The notes: generated from the letters alone by a model not told the origin. DNA of 64,000 bases from Hofstenia miamia (GCA_900660155.1 CABFPE010000478.1:495652-559651); one strand, 5' to 3'. Shown: positions 1 to 12,660, numbered from the stretch's first letter. Numbers and translations are program-made.

Positions 1-598
1 CTTTTATAATTGTAAAAAATGGTGGTAGTAAAAAAGCGAAAAATTTAAGTGTTATGTTGCAAAATTCAATTTGATTACAGGGCATACCTTATATTATCTA
101 CTGTCTCCGCAATTTGTTGATGGAATGTCGCGTGCCCTTTGCTGCGTAAAACTCTGAACCCCACTAGTGTGTTAGTGTCCCAACTTAGTTTCTTTATTAT
201 ATTTTGAACGGAAAGAAAGTTCCATAAATAGTCCAAATCACTGTGAAAAAGTATAGATTTGTTATGGAGTAACTAGCTGTTAATTTCACTTGACTTTAAT
301 AAAATCAATATTTGAATTTGTTCGAATTTCCAATTCTTTTAATGCATTTAGAGAGAATAACTAATTAATATTATTGTTTTGTTCGAAATTGCATTTAATT
401 TCTTCAAATTTTCATTATTATTTTTATAATTTGAATTTAAAATTTGAGAGCATTCAATAATAGCAGTTTTAATTTTATTGTGCTTATGACATATTATAAG
501 GAGGATTGCCAGTCTCAACGCAGGCACATTTCGGGCATTATTCATTCTTTTTTGCAAACAGGGAATTATAGAGTTTTATCTTATATTTATTCATTAAG

Positions 599-734
599 GT
601 CGAGAAAGACTCCCAGGGTAAAATTAAACGTGTAAAGTTGGCTGATTTCGGATTGGCTATGCATGTTAAAGAGAAGATACATGCTGTATGTGGTACCCCC
701 ACTTATGTTGCACCAGAAATCCTCGCAGAAACAG
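599..734 (+). CDS. DCLK: DCLK exon: DFG and activation segment
   Basis: The acceptor ATTAAG precedes 599 and the donor GTTCGT follows 734. The exon opens in phase 0 and leaves one base (G), which combines with GC of the next exon to give the Gly of ETGYGLEVD. It encodes about 45 residues with DFG and APE motifs. No HRDxKPEN sequence is seen in 1-598, so the catalytic-loop exon is outside the window. Confidence 0.85.
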
Positions 735-2181
735 GTTCGTTGTTTATGAATTGTATTTTTCACTATGTGCTTTACAGGCTACGGTCTCGAAGTAGATAAC
801 TGGGCTGCTGGTGTTATCGCCTACATACTCCTCTGTGGATTCCCACCTTTTCGCAGTATCGAGCGCAATCAAGATGAACTTTTCGACACAATTCAACGCG
901 GTGAATTTGAATACCTTTCGCCGTATTGGGACAATGTTTCAGATAGTAAGTTTTTTTAGACTTTATCGACTATAATTCATTAGAAACCACAATTTAAAAA
1001 TTTTAATTCTTGTGCTAATTTTTAAAGAAAGAATAGGTTTGCATGCAAGTTGTTTCATATTCTCTTCAATCATTAATTCCGTAGTTGCATGGACAATGTC
1101 CAAAGTCATACAACTATTGTATCCCTATGAAACTTTTATTTTTTAATCAAGAAAAATTTTTAGTTAAGTTTCTGTATTATAGAAACCATGCAAAATTTTA
1201 CACTGCGCATCGCAATGGATGCATTTTATTAATTTTTTCGGTTGTTAAATTTGAAAACTTTCAAAGTTGAAATTCGGCCGAGTTTTAGGCACTGTCAATA
1301 ATTCGGCCCAAGTCCACCATGTTTTTCTTTGAAGCTACTGACACATCTTATGTTTTATAAAGGCCCACAAGCACTACTTTGAAAATTTTCTTAAAGTATT
1401 GAGTAATATGTGCATATCTATTTAGTCCATCTACAATGTCAATTAATTGTGTTGCAATTGCATTATGTTAACTCCCTTCAATTTAATAAAGTATTGAGAG
1501 AACCAATGAAACTGTTCGTGTTAGTTCTGAATTACTAAGAAATGTTTAATATTTTTTCGACGATATTCCCTTGCGCCACCACTTCTATCACTTGGAGAAA
1601 ATATTAGTGTTTACACATTCAGTTAAAAGGAGAGAAACTTCTCTGAAACGCTTTTTGCTTTCTACAGCCAATTAATATGTTTTTGGTTTTGGGTTGATTA
1701 ATTTTAATAATGATTTTTATCTCGCAAAGTGCAAGTATTTAAGTAAATTTTTTCTCATTTCTTTCAAATATCAATTTAAAAATGAGGCCCAAGCCCATGC
1801 GACCCAATTCCAATTCTCCTTTTCAAGGACCAACAGTATTTAATACCCTTCAATGAATGAATTACCTAGAGACAGAATGCTCCCATTTCATTAGTTAAGA
1901 ACTAACTCTGAAATCAATGAAATAGAAAGTATGCGATATTCAGACATTAATAGCTTCAAATCCCTAGATTTTGCTACTTCAACGATATTTATTTTATAAA
2001 TGAAAAATGTATTCCAGTAAGTGAATATATCAAGGATAGCTCTTTGCTGTCACCTTTAATATTGTTTTTAGTTGCAAAAGATCTGATAGATCAGTTGCTT
2101 GTAGTTGAAAGTAGAAAACGAATGAAAGCCAAAGAGATCCAAAAACACAAATTTATTGCATTGAACACAAATAAAGAATAG
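599..2181 (+). CDS. DCLK: Doublecortin-like kinase (DCLK family), C-terminal part of the kinase domain, 3 exons
   Basis: Three plus-strand exons join at 599-734, 778-945 and 2072-2181 (phases 0, 1, 1) and end in TAG. They encode the second half of a CaMK-group Ser/Thr kinase domain: DFG at 644-652, the [11 protein letters not shown] activation segment (APE at 710-718), the subdomain IX stretch [27 protein letters not shown], and the subdomain XI arginine (RKRM). The [11 protein letters not shown] and [10 protein letters not shown] wording is that of DCLK1-3; this family phosphorylates substrates at or near microtubules. The HRD loop, lobe 1 and any doublecortin domains must lie left of the window. 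The last helix reads HKFI rather than the usual HPW, and the protein stops about 10 residues later, so there is no long C-terminal tail. The residue at the second splice is Ile (A|TT) where relatives have Ser. Family assignment is strong; the choice among DCLK paralogues is open. Confidence 0.88.
778..945 (+). CDS. DCLK: DCLK exon: subdomain IX region
   Basis: The preceding intron (735-777) is only 43 bp and ends TTTACAG; the donor after 945 is a strong GTAAGT. The exon encodes [12 protein letters not shown] through PYWDNVSD. The conserved Asp and Trp of subdomain IX are present, with Asn between them. Confidence 0.88.
2072..2181 (+). CDS. DCLK: DCLK terminal exon with stop
   Basis: The acceptor is a T-rich tract ending TTTTTAG at 2071. 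The split codon A|TT keeps the frame into [17 protein letters not shown], the last helices of the kinase domain, and then TAG at 2179-2181. The intron 946-2071 has no other recognisable coding sequence. The first clear AATAAA downstream is near 2944. Confidence 0.82.
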
Positions 2182-2497
2182 TTCAGTGGATTACCAATAT
2201 GTGTTGCAAGGGTAAACGGTTGTTAGTGTATATTTGTAAATAATGTATATTTTTGTATCATACTAAAAATCTGTCATTCAAATTTTGTATCATGTTTTTA
2301 TTGAAAATTAAAGTCATTCAAAAGATTTTATTTGTTTTACTTCTTAAAATTTTATTTATTGATAAAACAATGTCTAAGGTATTGGGCAGATATTGTGTAA
2401 TTTCTTTGTTTTGCTCAAACAAAACAAGGTCAAACTTAACAAGATTACTTTTCCATGTGACGAATGGGGTTCCAAAATTAAAAATTTATTGGCTTAT

Positions 2498-3190
2498 CTG
2501 TGCTGCAACTGCTCCTCCGGTTAACGATTTTACAAGTTGACCAGCTAATTGAACCGTTTTAATACGGGTCTAATTTTTAAGATTATCTTGTAATTTTGGC
2601 AAATTATTCAGCAAATTGCAAAAAACGAGCTTTTTATAACGAAGTAACTGTTCATTAACAAGGTAGTTTATAATGATTTACGATTAACAATTTTACACTG
2701 TTCTATAATACGCGAGATATTTTAATGAAATTTTTAAATTGCATTGATTTTGAAATTGTAAAGCCGTTTGCTATTAAATCATTGCATTCTATTTTTTCAA
2801 CTGAATACATGCAGTTCTATTTCAATTGCGCGTTTCTCTAAATGCTTCATGTGGTTTCAGTAAATATTGCTGTCTAGATGACAATAATGTGGAGAAACTT
2901 GTTGTTTTAAGAGAAGCGTTTATTAATTTTTTTATAAAAGTTTAATAAACTTTCGTTTTTCATTTTTATTTATTGATATTTTACATGATGAAAATCACAA
3001 AGATGTATTTACATAAAAGGCTACTAATAAAAAATACATGTATACAAAAATACGATTCATATAATTTTATCAACAAATTTGTTTATTTTACATGTACTTA
3101 AGAATTTGACTGGTCACCAGTAAAGCAGTGAATGCTCAACTCAACCGGTTGCCGGTTACCAACAAAGATTTTTGACCGGTTGCAACATTG
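2498..3190. mobile_element. hAT-like non-autonomous DNA element (about 0.7 kb)
   Basis: The ends are imperfect inverted repeats: CTGTGCTGCAACTG at the left and the complement CAATGTTGCAACCGG at the right. They are flanked by TGGCTTAT (2490-2497) and GTGCTTAT (3191-3198), an 8-bp duplication matching at 6 of 8 positions, the length typical of hAT elements. Extra CCGGTT motifs occur near both ends. No transposase coding was recognised. Confidence 0.5.
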
Positions 3191-3599
3191 GTGCTTATAC
3201 CCATATGAAAATTTGAAAATTAGAGTTAAAGCAAATTTATTGCTATGTATATAAAGTCTCAAACTAACATGATAAAATACTTACAAAACTATTTACATAT
3301 GCGTTAATTAAAGAGCAGAGTTTTAAAAATAATTCGACCATGCCTTGAGTTTATTATCTATCCCCAATAATTTTTGTTTACTCAATAAAATTTGTTTGAT
3401 TTTTTCTTGATGTGTTTATAATTTTTCTCACATTTTATAGAAGAAGAAATCTTTATTAGTGTAGCAGTTGTAACTATTACATTCAACTATTGCTGATGCT
3501 ACTACAATAATTGCGTCGTTAACAAATTAAAAAACAAACAAATGAAATAACAAAGAATAAGATGTAGAACCACAAAATACAATAAAAATAGATATAATA

Positions 3600-5100
3600 C
3601 AAAAAATAAATAAAATTAAGATCAGACTATTGCTAGCACTTGTGGGATTTCTTGTGAAATTTGTATCCTTTCCATGCTCATTTATCAATTTCTGCAATAT
3701 AATGTGAAGTTAGATATACACCAATTTCATATTTAAACTTATATCTTTCTCAGTTGTTTAACATTAATTGGAAGATTGTTCCAGATTTCTATTGCAAAAT
3801 TTATAAATGAATTTTTCAAGAAAACTTTTTTAAATTTTACTTTCCCTATTGTAGAAGTTCGTTTATTTATTAAATTACTGTTAAATCAAGGAAATTCTAC
3901 TTTATCATACGGCATATGTCTCTTCATAATGTTCCATATTTTGATGAGGGAAAAATATCGAATGGGATATGAAATATTGGTTTTGTAATTATTCAAGTTT
4001 TTACTGGTATATACTTTGTTTGCACATCTAATTTGAGAATCGATTTTTTAGGTAATAAGCTGTCAATATCATTAAACAAGACAATATCTAAAATGACTCA
4101 TAACCAATGCATTCATCAGCATTTCTTTCATTTTAGTGTCAATAACCATATTTAAAATTGAAATACCGTTAATGCCCATTGTCAATTTTCTTAGTAAGGA
4201 TTGAACATGATAGTTAAATATAAGCTTATTGTCTATTATTATACCCAAATATTTAAATTTTTCCACAGGTTCAACAGCTTTCCCAGAAATATTTAATGCT
4301 TTATTGATTGTATAGTTTGAGTTAGATTTATAAGACACAATACAAAATTATGTTTTGTGGGGATTAGTGTTAGACAACGCATTTTGAAATAGTTATGTAA
4401 ATCTGATAAATTTTTTTCTAAGTTTGTAATAGTTTTTTAAAGTGATGTCTCACTTGTAAAAATTCAACTGTCATCAGCACATTGCAGTCTTGGCTTATTG
4501 AACTTTTGGATCATTGATATATATTGTAAAAAGCAACGGTCCTAGTAATGTGCCTTGTGGAACACCTTTCTATAATTTTCCCCGACTTGAAAAAATCCCA
4601 TTGAACTTAACTCTTTGCTATCACTTACTTTTAATTAATTCCTTACTATTAGTTTCAAAGCCAATGTGTTCTAATTTTCTTAAAAGGATGTTGTGATTAA
4701 TTGAATCGAATGCTTTAGAAAGATCTATTGTCTAAAGAAGCCCTCCATTTTTCGGTAGCATAAAGCAAAGCATTAGATATTGAATTCGATTTCCGGAATC
4801 CAAATTGTGTATTTGATAAAATATTGTTTTTTGAAAGATATGGATTAATTTGTTGAAAAAGTAGTTTTCCATGATTTTACTATAGGGAGAAATTATTGAT
4901 ATTGGTCGATAATTGCTGACATTTAGAGGATTGTTCTTTTTGTAACAGGGAGTTATATATGCTAATTTTAGCTGTGTCGGGAAGGAGTTTGTTTTAATAC
5001 AGGAGTAAATTATAAAACTTAAAGGAAATGTAATTTGAGGAGAAAATTATATCGATACTTAATACATTCCATAAGACTGAACATATGAGGGAAAAGGCAT
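3600..5100 (-). mobile_element. CR1-like LINE, decayed 3' part with RT (copy 1)
   Basis: Reading the minus strand, RT blocks appear in the right order although frames are broken: NYRPISI near 4905, DLSKAFDSI near 4715, GVPQGTLLGPLLF near 4520-4560, CADDS near 4480 (the YADD catalytic box with Tyr changed to Cys), FKYLGIIIDNKL near 4240, FRYC near 4080, and the terminal EIWNNLP at 3766-3786. This order is that of jockey/CR1-group non-LTR retrotransposons. Stops and frameshifts show it is dead. The best remaining open piece is 4072-4338. The edges are approximate. Confidence 0.75.
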
Positions 5101-5433
5101 CTTGATGATTATTGGTGCTAAAAAATGTTTATTCTTTATATTTACTGTGATGTAATTATTGAGAGAACTTAATGAACTTAATTCATGAATAAATTTATGA
5201 ATCATAGATAGAGATTAATACTGAATAAAGTAACTCGGGGCCAAAAATATTATATAATAATCTTAATTGCGTAATAGACTCACGCTTTTCAATATGCTTT
5301 AAATGACCATTTAAAATTTTTTGATAGTGATGAAGGTTTTTGCGATATTATATTTTAAAAGAGTAAAGCACAGTAATTAAATTGATTCAGGACAAATGAA
5401 TTAATTAGTTCTACATGAAACGTAAAATACAAA

Positions 5434-6070
5434 TATAGTGGGGCCTAATACAGTTCTTTGGGGTACACCTAAATTTGTAATAGTATATTCTGAAAAAATG
5501 TTGTCAATTTTTAATCGTTGTTTGCGATTGCTTAGAAAACTCATAATAAAATATATTGCATTGAAACTAAAACCTTGTCGCCTTAATTTTCACTTTAAAA
5601 TTTCGAATTTTATTGAGTTAAATGCTTTACTTAAATCAAGTAAAGGTACCGCTGTGAACAAATTTTTATTTTAATTCGATTTAATTTTTTCTGTCATTGT
5701 TAAAATTTCATCAGATGTGCTGAATATAGGTCGAAGTCCAAATTGATTATTTGATAAAATTTGATTATCTTTTATAAACTTTTACATTTGTGCAGCTAAA
5801 AGCTTTTCAAATATTTTTGAGCAAGCGTGTGTTATGCTAATTGGTGGATAGTTCATGGGATCGAGCGGGTCTCCTTTATTTAATTACCTTGAAATACCCG
5901 ATTGTTTTAAAAGAATTGGAAAATCATTATTTATAGTACTTTGATTAAACGCTACAAGCAGGTATTCACCAAAAATGTAAAATTATTTCTTAATTATCCA
6001 ATACGGTAGGTTACTGGAACTACAAGCTTTATTGTTATCTAGCTTATTTACAAAATTTTTAAGCTCATAA
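5434..6070 (-). mobile_element. CR1-like LINE RT fragment (copy 2), truncated
   Basis: A second minus-strand RT copy lies directly upstream of copy 1. It shows NYPPISI near 5840, SKIFEKLLAAQ and NNQFGLRP near 5730-5820, DLSKAFNSI near 5630, and GVPQRTVLGP near 5440-5463, then stops making sense. The YADD block and 3' end are missing, so copy 2 is cut at its 3' side where copy 1 begins. It has several stop codons. Confidence 0.68.
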
Positions 6071-8373
6071 TAAGAAATTAAATTGAAATAAAACTGCTTC
6101 TTTTTAATGCTGATACAATAACCAACACAGCATTTTCGAGGCATATTGAAAATTGTAAGATAAGCGCAATTGTAATAAGCAACGTTAATATTTGCATTAA
6201 TTTCAAAAAAGGTTGGAATTTATATTTCTACTCAACTTCTTAATCTCCATATAATACATTTTCATGCATTTCAAATTGCATTAATGTCATAATAGAAACG
6301 TATTCAAAATGTAGTATATTTAATGAAATAATGACTGCGAAGTTTTATGCAAAACTTTTATTTAACTAAACGATGTACTGGGTTTTCACAAATTTGTCGT
6401 GATTTCATTCATTAAAATAATAAGTATTTTCTGATTAGAGTATAATTTTTGCATTAAATCATGTTCAATATAATCCAGCCTCAATGATTGTTTTCAACTA
6501 GAGGTCGCCTTGAAATTCACACATTGTGCATGGAGAATTAAAAATTTCGTTCCGCACAATTCCGTCATGTTTAACACAATTTTTTCAATTACATGCCCCG
6601 CACTCCAGCAGGATCATCCCGCAAATTTGCAAAGGCCTGATTGTGTATCTATTTCTCATCGTTTTTTAACCTTTAGTAGTGTTTATTTCTTATGCATGTT
6701 CCCTCGTCATTCCACATAGCACTATTCTGCATTCTCGTCTTCTTTCTCTGTATTTGAAAGATATATTTTTTCTAGTTGCTGCAGCATGAGTAAACTTATG
6801 TGAATGGAAATAGGTTCACCTCCCTCATGCTATGTCAAGCAAACCCTGACCGGCATTTATTTACAAAACTGTGTGGCATGATAAAAATAATGCACTAAGC
6901 AATAAATTACAAATACTTTTGGTGTAAATTGTCAGGGGAATGTAATGCAACGTAAACTAGTGGATGACGTGCGCCCAGAAACAATAATGGGCGCCACTTG
7001 AGAAAAATACAAGACAAATCATATTCAGTTCGCATTCACCTATTCTTCGCAACTAATACAAACCAAATTTCTCATTGTAAAAATCAAGATCAAACCTTTA
7101 GTTGACAAACTAAAGCTTCACTAAATTGACTCATCTGTGTCGGTCACAGATTTGTTGTTAATTTTAGCAGTTAGTGAAAGTGGAAATGTGTTGTATGAAG
7201 CAACATGGAAAAGTCATACCATATTTGGGAAATAAAGATATGCTTGTTGAATCTAAATATATTGTAAAGATTAGTTGAAGCACTAAGGCTCTACAATGAC
7301 GAAATACATAAGCTTCTTTATAATGATGTTAGCTGAACATTTATCCTCAAAAATATTTCTGTGGATGAAGAATATCCTAAAATCCAACTTTTCATCATAT
7401 ATTTGAAAAATAATGACAATAAATTTATTAATATTGCATCAAAGGATCAAGAAACCTTCTTAGATATTTAAAAGCTGGAATTCAAGTATCAATGTTAGTC
7501 AGTCTGTACTTGAAAATATCAGTGTTGATGTCTTCTTTCAATAAAGCCCAACCTTATTACTAAATTCCTCTTTCAAATTAACTGCTATAAATAAATATGA
7601 CTTTTTTCTAAAAAAGGAATTTGGTTTTTCTATTGTAATTCCTTTTACTATAATTTTGTAGGAAAAGTAAATAGTCTGTAGTTTTCCAATGAATACTGCA
7701 AATGAAACAGCCTTACAGAAATTATTAACTCAGGTTCTTCTATTGAATCATTAAAACTAGAATGAAAAAAAATGAAATTAGTGAAAACAGCAATTACTTT
7801 CCGTTTTCTGATGTAAATCAATTAGTAAATGCGATAGTATTTTATGCAAGCTTTATGTTAATACCTAATGAAGATAGTAAAAAATATTCTAAATATTTAA
7901 TAGTTCTTATTATTTTCCTTGTTGTCAAAGACAATTAGGTACATTTGAAGGTGAAGCAAGCAAGAATGAAGAAATAAAAGTAGTCTGCACAATTTGCTAG
8001 GAATTATGCAAGGTGCAATTTAGAATAGAAGCACTGGAACCATTGAATTTGAATGGCAGGCATTATTTGAATTCACAATGTCTAAATATAACCAATCGGA
8101 ACCAGATTAATATTTATAACTATAGCTTGTCAGTAGTGGGAAAAGTAAATGCTGGGCTTTGCATTGGTTGTCATGCGCAAGGGTGAACGCTGGTTGGATA
8201 CAATATTTTTAAAATGTGCAGGTGTGGTTGTGACTGAGTAAATCTTTCAAAATGCGGGTAAATTTGCGGGTATGATTTTACGTTTTATTCTTCATAGGCT
8301 ATAATTAATGCCATAATATGGGGCAGCGTCCCACAATTCGGATTCAACTTACATTCATTGAATAACAGTCAAA

Positions 8374-8420
<47 letters not shown>

Positions 8421-9029
8421 AAGAGAAAGCTCATTTACAATGTATTTTCATGTAAAATCTAAAATTACTTAAGATCCGCTAAAGGTCATTGATACATTAT
8501 ACAATTGATGCATATATATATAAGCAAATTTCTGTAAACAACTCGCTCAGTGAATTGTCGGTTCTATAATCTTCGCTCTCTGTTATTGTTAAAATTCACA
8601 TTTTGAAGTTAATTTCGGATTACATCTAATTACCTTCACCTTTTGGATATGACCATTTCACACACAACCGTTCTTTCAACGCTTGAGGAATTTCAGTTGA
8701 TCTGCTTACGAACTCTCCAGAATCCCCATATAACAATAGTGCTACTTTGGCCAGGATTGAAAAAATTTCTCTTGACATGTCTACTAAAATTGATACAATG
8801 AATTGATTACAGCTATGAATGAGAAGGAAAAAGAGATAAATGATCTACGAAGTACAGAGATTTTTGGAACAACTATATAGCAGACTACACAGTCAAAATC
8901 TTGTGTTATTAGGACTTAGAAATGCACAGGATTTTCAAACACTTGCATAGACGTTCTCCATAGTTATAGTAAGCTGTGTTCGAATTGTGTTAACGTTGGT
9001 TGCTAAAACATGTGTTCTTTACTTATAAA
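6071..9029. other. Stretch without recognisable genes
   Basis: AT-rich sequence with stops in all frames. The only clear structure is a microsatellite near 8377-8427. A GC-richer patch at about 8130-8290 (GGGT-rich) looks like a decayed repeat but I found no ends. Open stretches such as 6510-6719 show no domain signal. Confidence 0.5.
8377..8427. repeat. (TA)n followed by (GA)n microsatellite
   Basis: About 30 bp of TA repeats runs straight into about 20 bp of GA repeats, the latter with a few substitutions. Confidence 0.9.
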
Positions 9030-9640
9030 AGTAATTAATTGTTCAATTTAAAAACTTAAAAATGAACTGGATTCTCTAAAGTCATCAATTTCCCAAGCAA
9101 ATTCTGAATTTGCTAATCATCAAACTAGTGTTACTAGTGATCTGGTGAACACCATTGTTAAAATAGTGAGGTGAGTCGTAACTGTACGAAAACGGTGTCC
9201 CTTGCTAGGGAGGAGATTCCAAGCACAAGTAAGATTTCGTATGGGAAAGAAATGGAAATCAAGATCAATGGTATTGCTGAAAAAGAGGCCAAAGCGACTG
9301 GTGGACTGGATGCAGAAATGACTGAGGTGACTGCAGTTTGCTCTTACTTGGGAGAAGGTAATGTGGCAATCAAAGATATTTTTCGAATAGGAAAGTATTA
9401 CAAAGAAAGTCTCGGCCTAGAAGTATGATTGTGAAATTTGACAATACTTGGATGGTTAGAAAAATTCTTGTGAAGAGTTACCAAAAGCTGTCTTTGTTTC
9501 AAAGTCACTCAGGCCGGATGAGCAAGCAATTCAAAATCATTTACTAATCAAACGCAGGGGTATGATTAAGAACGGAGCGGACAGCAAAGAACTGAAAGTG
9601 AGAGGTCTCAAACTGTTTCATAACAACGCTGAAATATTCT
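9030..9640 (+). pseudogene. LINE ORF1 remnant
   Basis: Broken frames encode a coiled-coil-like part (LKNELDSLKSSISQ), then EIKINGIAEKE, DIFRIGKYYK, IVKFDNTWMVRKIL and, after a shift, LLIKRRGMIKNGADSKELKV. This order matches the nucleic-acid-binding C-terminal part of CR1-type ORF1 proteins. The longest intact piece is 9171-9428. Frame changes occur after 9420 and near 9480. Confidence 0.6.
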
Positions 9641-10254
9641 GAAATTTTTCATTCTGAATTGTAGATCGATTGCTAAGCCCAATACCATGGACTGCTTGAG
9701 AGCAGAAGTATACACGTGCGATCCTTTGGTCATCATTTTGAATGAAACTTGGCTGAATGACTCACATGACACCGATCTTTTCACCATAAATGACTACTCA
9801 GTTTTTTGAAGCGATCGATTCTTCAAGAATGACGGTGGAATCATGACATTTTTCAAAAATGGCTTGAAAGTTGCATTGCTAGAAGTCAACTGTTGTTTTG
9901 AAAATAGAATATCAACTGTTTCTGTGTGATACCAAGTGCTTTGCATACATCATAGTAAACTTTTGTCATCCTCCGAACCCTGAATACCAATAGCAGGACC
10001 TCATCGACTTGATTTTCAGTGCTGTTCTCCGTTATTGTAGTAACATTATTGGTTAACCCAGCCTGGTTGTCTTGGCTGGCGATAAGTATGGACTCAACCT
10101 TCTCGATTGGTGTAATGACTTGCAAGTTAGAAGTGGCAAAATTTCAGATGTGTGCGTTGTTGATAAACCAATGTACTTCAAATCTAATACCATAGATTCA
10201 CTTGTTTCCAGCGATCATGACACAATTTTAATCCACAGCCCCAGTGAGCCCTGA
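9640..10254 (+). pseudogene. LINE endonuclease domain remnant
   Basis: It begins FFILNCRSIAKPNTM, the usual start of LINE exonuclease-endonuclease-phosphatase domains, followed by IILNETWL (catalytic Glu at 9744-9755), a DR..GG block near 9810-9840, and the closing SSDHDTILI with Ser-Asp-His at 10210-10218. A stop near 9807 and a disrupted middle (9880-10070) break it. Confidence 0.68.
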
Positions 10255-10354
10255 TTGAAACCTTTACGATCATATAAGTACATCCGCTACTGCAGAATGT
10301 TCCGTAAAGAAGCTCAGGCTTGCCTTAAGTGATTGTGATTGTACCCAATGTTGC

Positions 10355-11940
10355 ATGATAGATGACGGAAACGATCTTTATAATAATTTTGTTCAGAGAG
10401 TTACTGATAAAATGAACGAGTGTATGCTGCTGAAGAAGGTGCAAGCTTCAGATAGAGATCCTTATTATGTTTCCCCTCTCATCAAAAGTGTGCTGAGAAA
10501 GTGGTCGTATTATCTCAAAAGAAGACGTCTTCAGGAGGCATCAGTGTTGTCAAGAGACAAAGGTCTGATGATTGAAAAGCAAAACGCTCAAATGCTGAAC
10601 GAGAATTGCAAGGGATCTAGATACTATTGGGATAAAATGAAAAGTTTTCGTCAGTTCAATGACAAGAGAGACACTTTATTTTCAGCTAAAGACCTTCATC
10701 AACATTTTGTAAAAATGAATACAGATAAGAATTATGTAAAACCCGAACTCAAGCCCTCTCCTCATGATTTGGATCCATTTAGTGTTCTGGAGATGTATAA
10801 AGCCTTGAGTTGAGTACATTATAAAAGACATCTGCCGGTCCTGATGGTCTCCAATACTGGCTGCTCAAAAAAATTGCTCCAGAACTTAGTCCTATTATTA
10901 TTGATGTTCTGAATGCGTCCCTGAAGAAAGAAAAGGTGCTTTTGTCTCTCAAATGTGCCGATGTTAAAGCACTGCTGAATGTTCAAGACCCGAAGGAAGT
11001 TTCTGATTTTCACCCAATCTCCATCATCCCGGTGATTGCTCACGTTTTTGAGAGATTGATCGTGAGACGTTTTCTTGGCACTTCAGTTGAAAGAAAATTA
11101 AATCAGAATCAATTTGCTTTCAGAAACAACAGCTCTACTGCCTTGCTCAGAATGCAGAATAAAATTATGAGAAATTTAAACAAAACTGACAGTCAGTTCG
11201 TGCAAACCTTCCAAATTGACTTTCGCAAAGCTTTTGACTTAGTCAATCACCGCCTCCCTTTCAAAAAGATTCACAGTCTTGATCTCCCTCATTTTGTCTA
11301 TAACTGGCTCGTTGACTTTTTAATAAAAGACAACTCCGTGTTATTACCAGCAATGATTGCACCCCTTACTCAGGGGTTAATCGCGTCATACCTCAAGGGA
11401 CTGTGTTAGGCCCCGTTTTATTCTCCTTTTTGTTGATGACTTACAGACCATTTATCCTCGCAAAAATATTTTTTTAAATATGCAGATTGCAACATTACCT
11501 GTGCATATGCAGATGATGCAAAAATGACCTTTCTCAAATGGAAATTTCCAATATTCAGAAATGGTGTACAGATAACAAGATGGTTCTCAATGTCTCGAAG
11601 ACAAAAGAGATGGTTTGCAGTTTCTCTTCTATTAAAAACCCTCCTGCTACAATCTCCAGCATTGAGCAAGTTTGTACCTCGACTATACTTGGTGTTACTT
11701 TCCAGAACAACCTTCGTCCTCGAAATCATATTATCACACTAATTAGCGGGTGTTTGAAACGCCTATACCTGATTAACCAACTCCAGCACTCAAATCCTGG
11801 TGTCGATGTTCTTAAATTGCTTTTGGATTCATTGATAATGAGTAAAGTAAGATACTGCATACCTGTGTAAGGGAATTTCAACAACGATGAGTGCAAAGGC
11901 ATGGTGAGATTTTTCAAACGAGCTGAAAGAATATATTTTG
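10355..11940 (+). pseudogene. LINE reverse transcriptase remnant
   Basis: Blocks in order: AGPDGLQYWLLKKIAPEL near 10840, FHPISIIPVIAHVFERLI near 11010, NQFAFRNNSSTALLRM near 11110, IDFRKAFDLVNHRLP near 11215, IPQGTVLGPVLFSF near 11390, CAYADDAK with the YADD catalytic box at 11506-11517, then IQKWCTDNKMVLNVSKTKEM, TILGVTFQNNLRP and KVRYCIPV. Frameshifts occur near 10810, 11380-11440 and 11530, and there is a stop at about 11868. The catalytic Asp pair survives but the ORF does not. Confidence 0.8.
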
Positions 11941-12232
11941 GAAAAATTTTGCTGCCTAGAGTAGATAGTTGCTGAATCTGACCAAAGGGTCCTCAGGCAA
12001 ATAAACTCTAATGCCGATCATCTTCTTTTAGACTTGTTGCCACCCCGGAGAGAACCAAACAGCCGACGTGCAAGGACCGAAAAATCGGTCTATTATCTAC
12101 CTAAGATAAGGACAGAATTGATTTAAGGAGCATTCCCGAATCGTCTGTTTAACGCGTTAAACTTTTTAGTTTCTATTTATCCAAGCGTTTTGTTCTCAGA
12201 TTCATAATAAATTCTATTCTATTCTATTACTG

Positions 12233-12660
12233 AATTGAGTGACATTAGAAATGCATGCACTGATGTTGAAAAAGTTGCCGAAGTACTAAGAACTACTGGT
12301 GTGTACCCAGGGTCCCAATACTCTATCAAGCTGCCAGGCATAATCGCCCTGTTCTGTTAACCTTTGAAAGTAATGATATCCGAGAATCTGTTTTTAAGAA
12401 GTCAATGAAGTTTAACTGACAGTAAGAACATCGCAAACTAATGGTCACAGAGGAGGTTGTGGCATCTTAATTTCAAATGCGTGTTACGATAAGGTAGCAT
12501 CTATAGACACTAGAACTGATTTTATATCTCTGCATTTTCAAAATTTCCCCAATGTAGTTTTCATATCAGTGTGTTTTCCGCCTGCTGATTCACTTTACTT
12601 TAACTTGAATAACTTTGCTTTTGTCAGTGAACTATTGAAATTATATATATATAATGACTA
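12233..12660 (+). mobile_element. Fragment of a second LINE (ORF1 end joined to endonuclease)
   Basis: Immediately after the TTCTA tail, the plus strand encodes ELSDIRNACTDVEKVAEVLR and, in another frame, NDIRESVFKKSMKF (ORF1 C-terminal type). It then jumps at about 12450 to GGCGILISNACYDKVASI and FPNVVFISVCFPPADSLYF, which is endonuclease-domain sequence. The endonuclease N-terminus is missing between the parts, so this is an internally deleted copy of another LINE, cut at both ends. Confidence 0.6.

Larger units (their letters stand above)
9030..12232 (+). mobile_element. CR1-like LINE, nearly full length but inactive
   Basis: Plus-strand order is ORF1 (about 9030-9640), apurinic-type endonuclease (about 9640-10254), reverse transcriptase (about 10355-11940), then a 3' tail ending in TTCTA repeats at about 12209-12230. 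This is the usual plan of CR1/L2/Rex-type non-LTR elements with short tandem 3' tails. Several frameshifts and stops inside each part make it non-functional. The 5' end is not defined. Sub-parts are given separately. Confidence 0.8.

Noticed and set aside
2253-2540. 95-codon plus-strand ORF after the DCLK stop
   Set aside because: Low-complexity Lys/Leu/Phe sequence that runs into the hAT element; likely 3' UTR and chance.
3776-3988. Plus-strand ORF
   Set aside because: Antisense of the LINE RT C-terminus, which reads sensibly on the minus strand (ending EIWNNLP).
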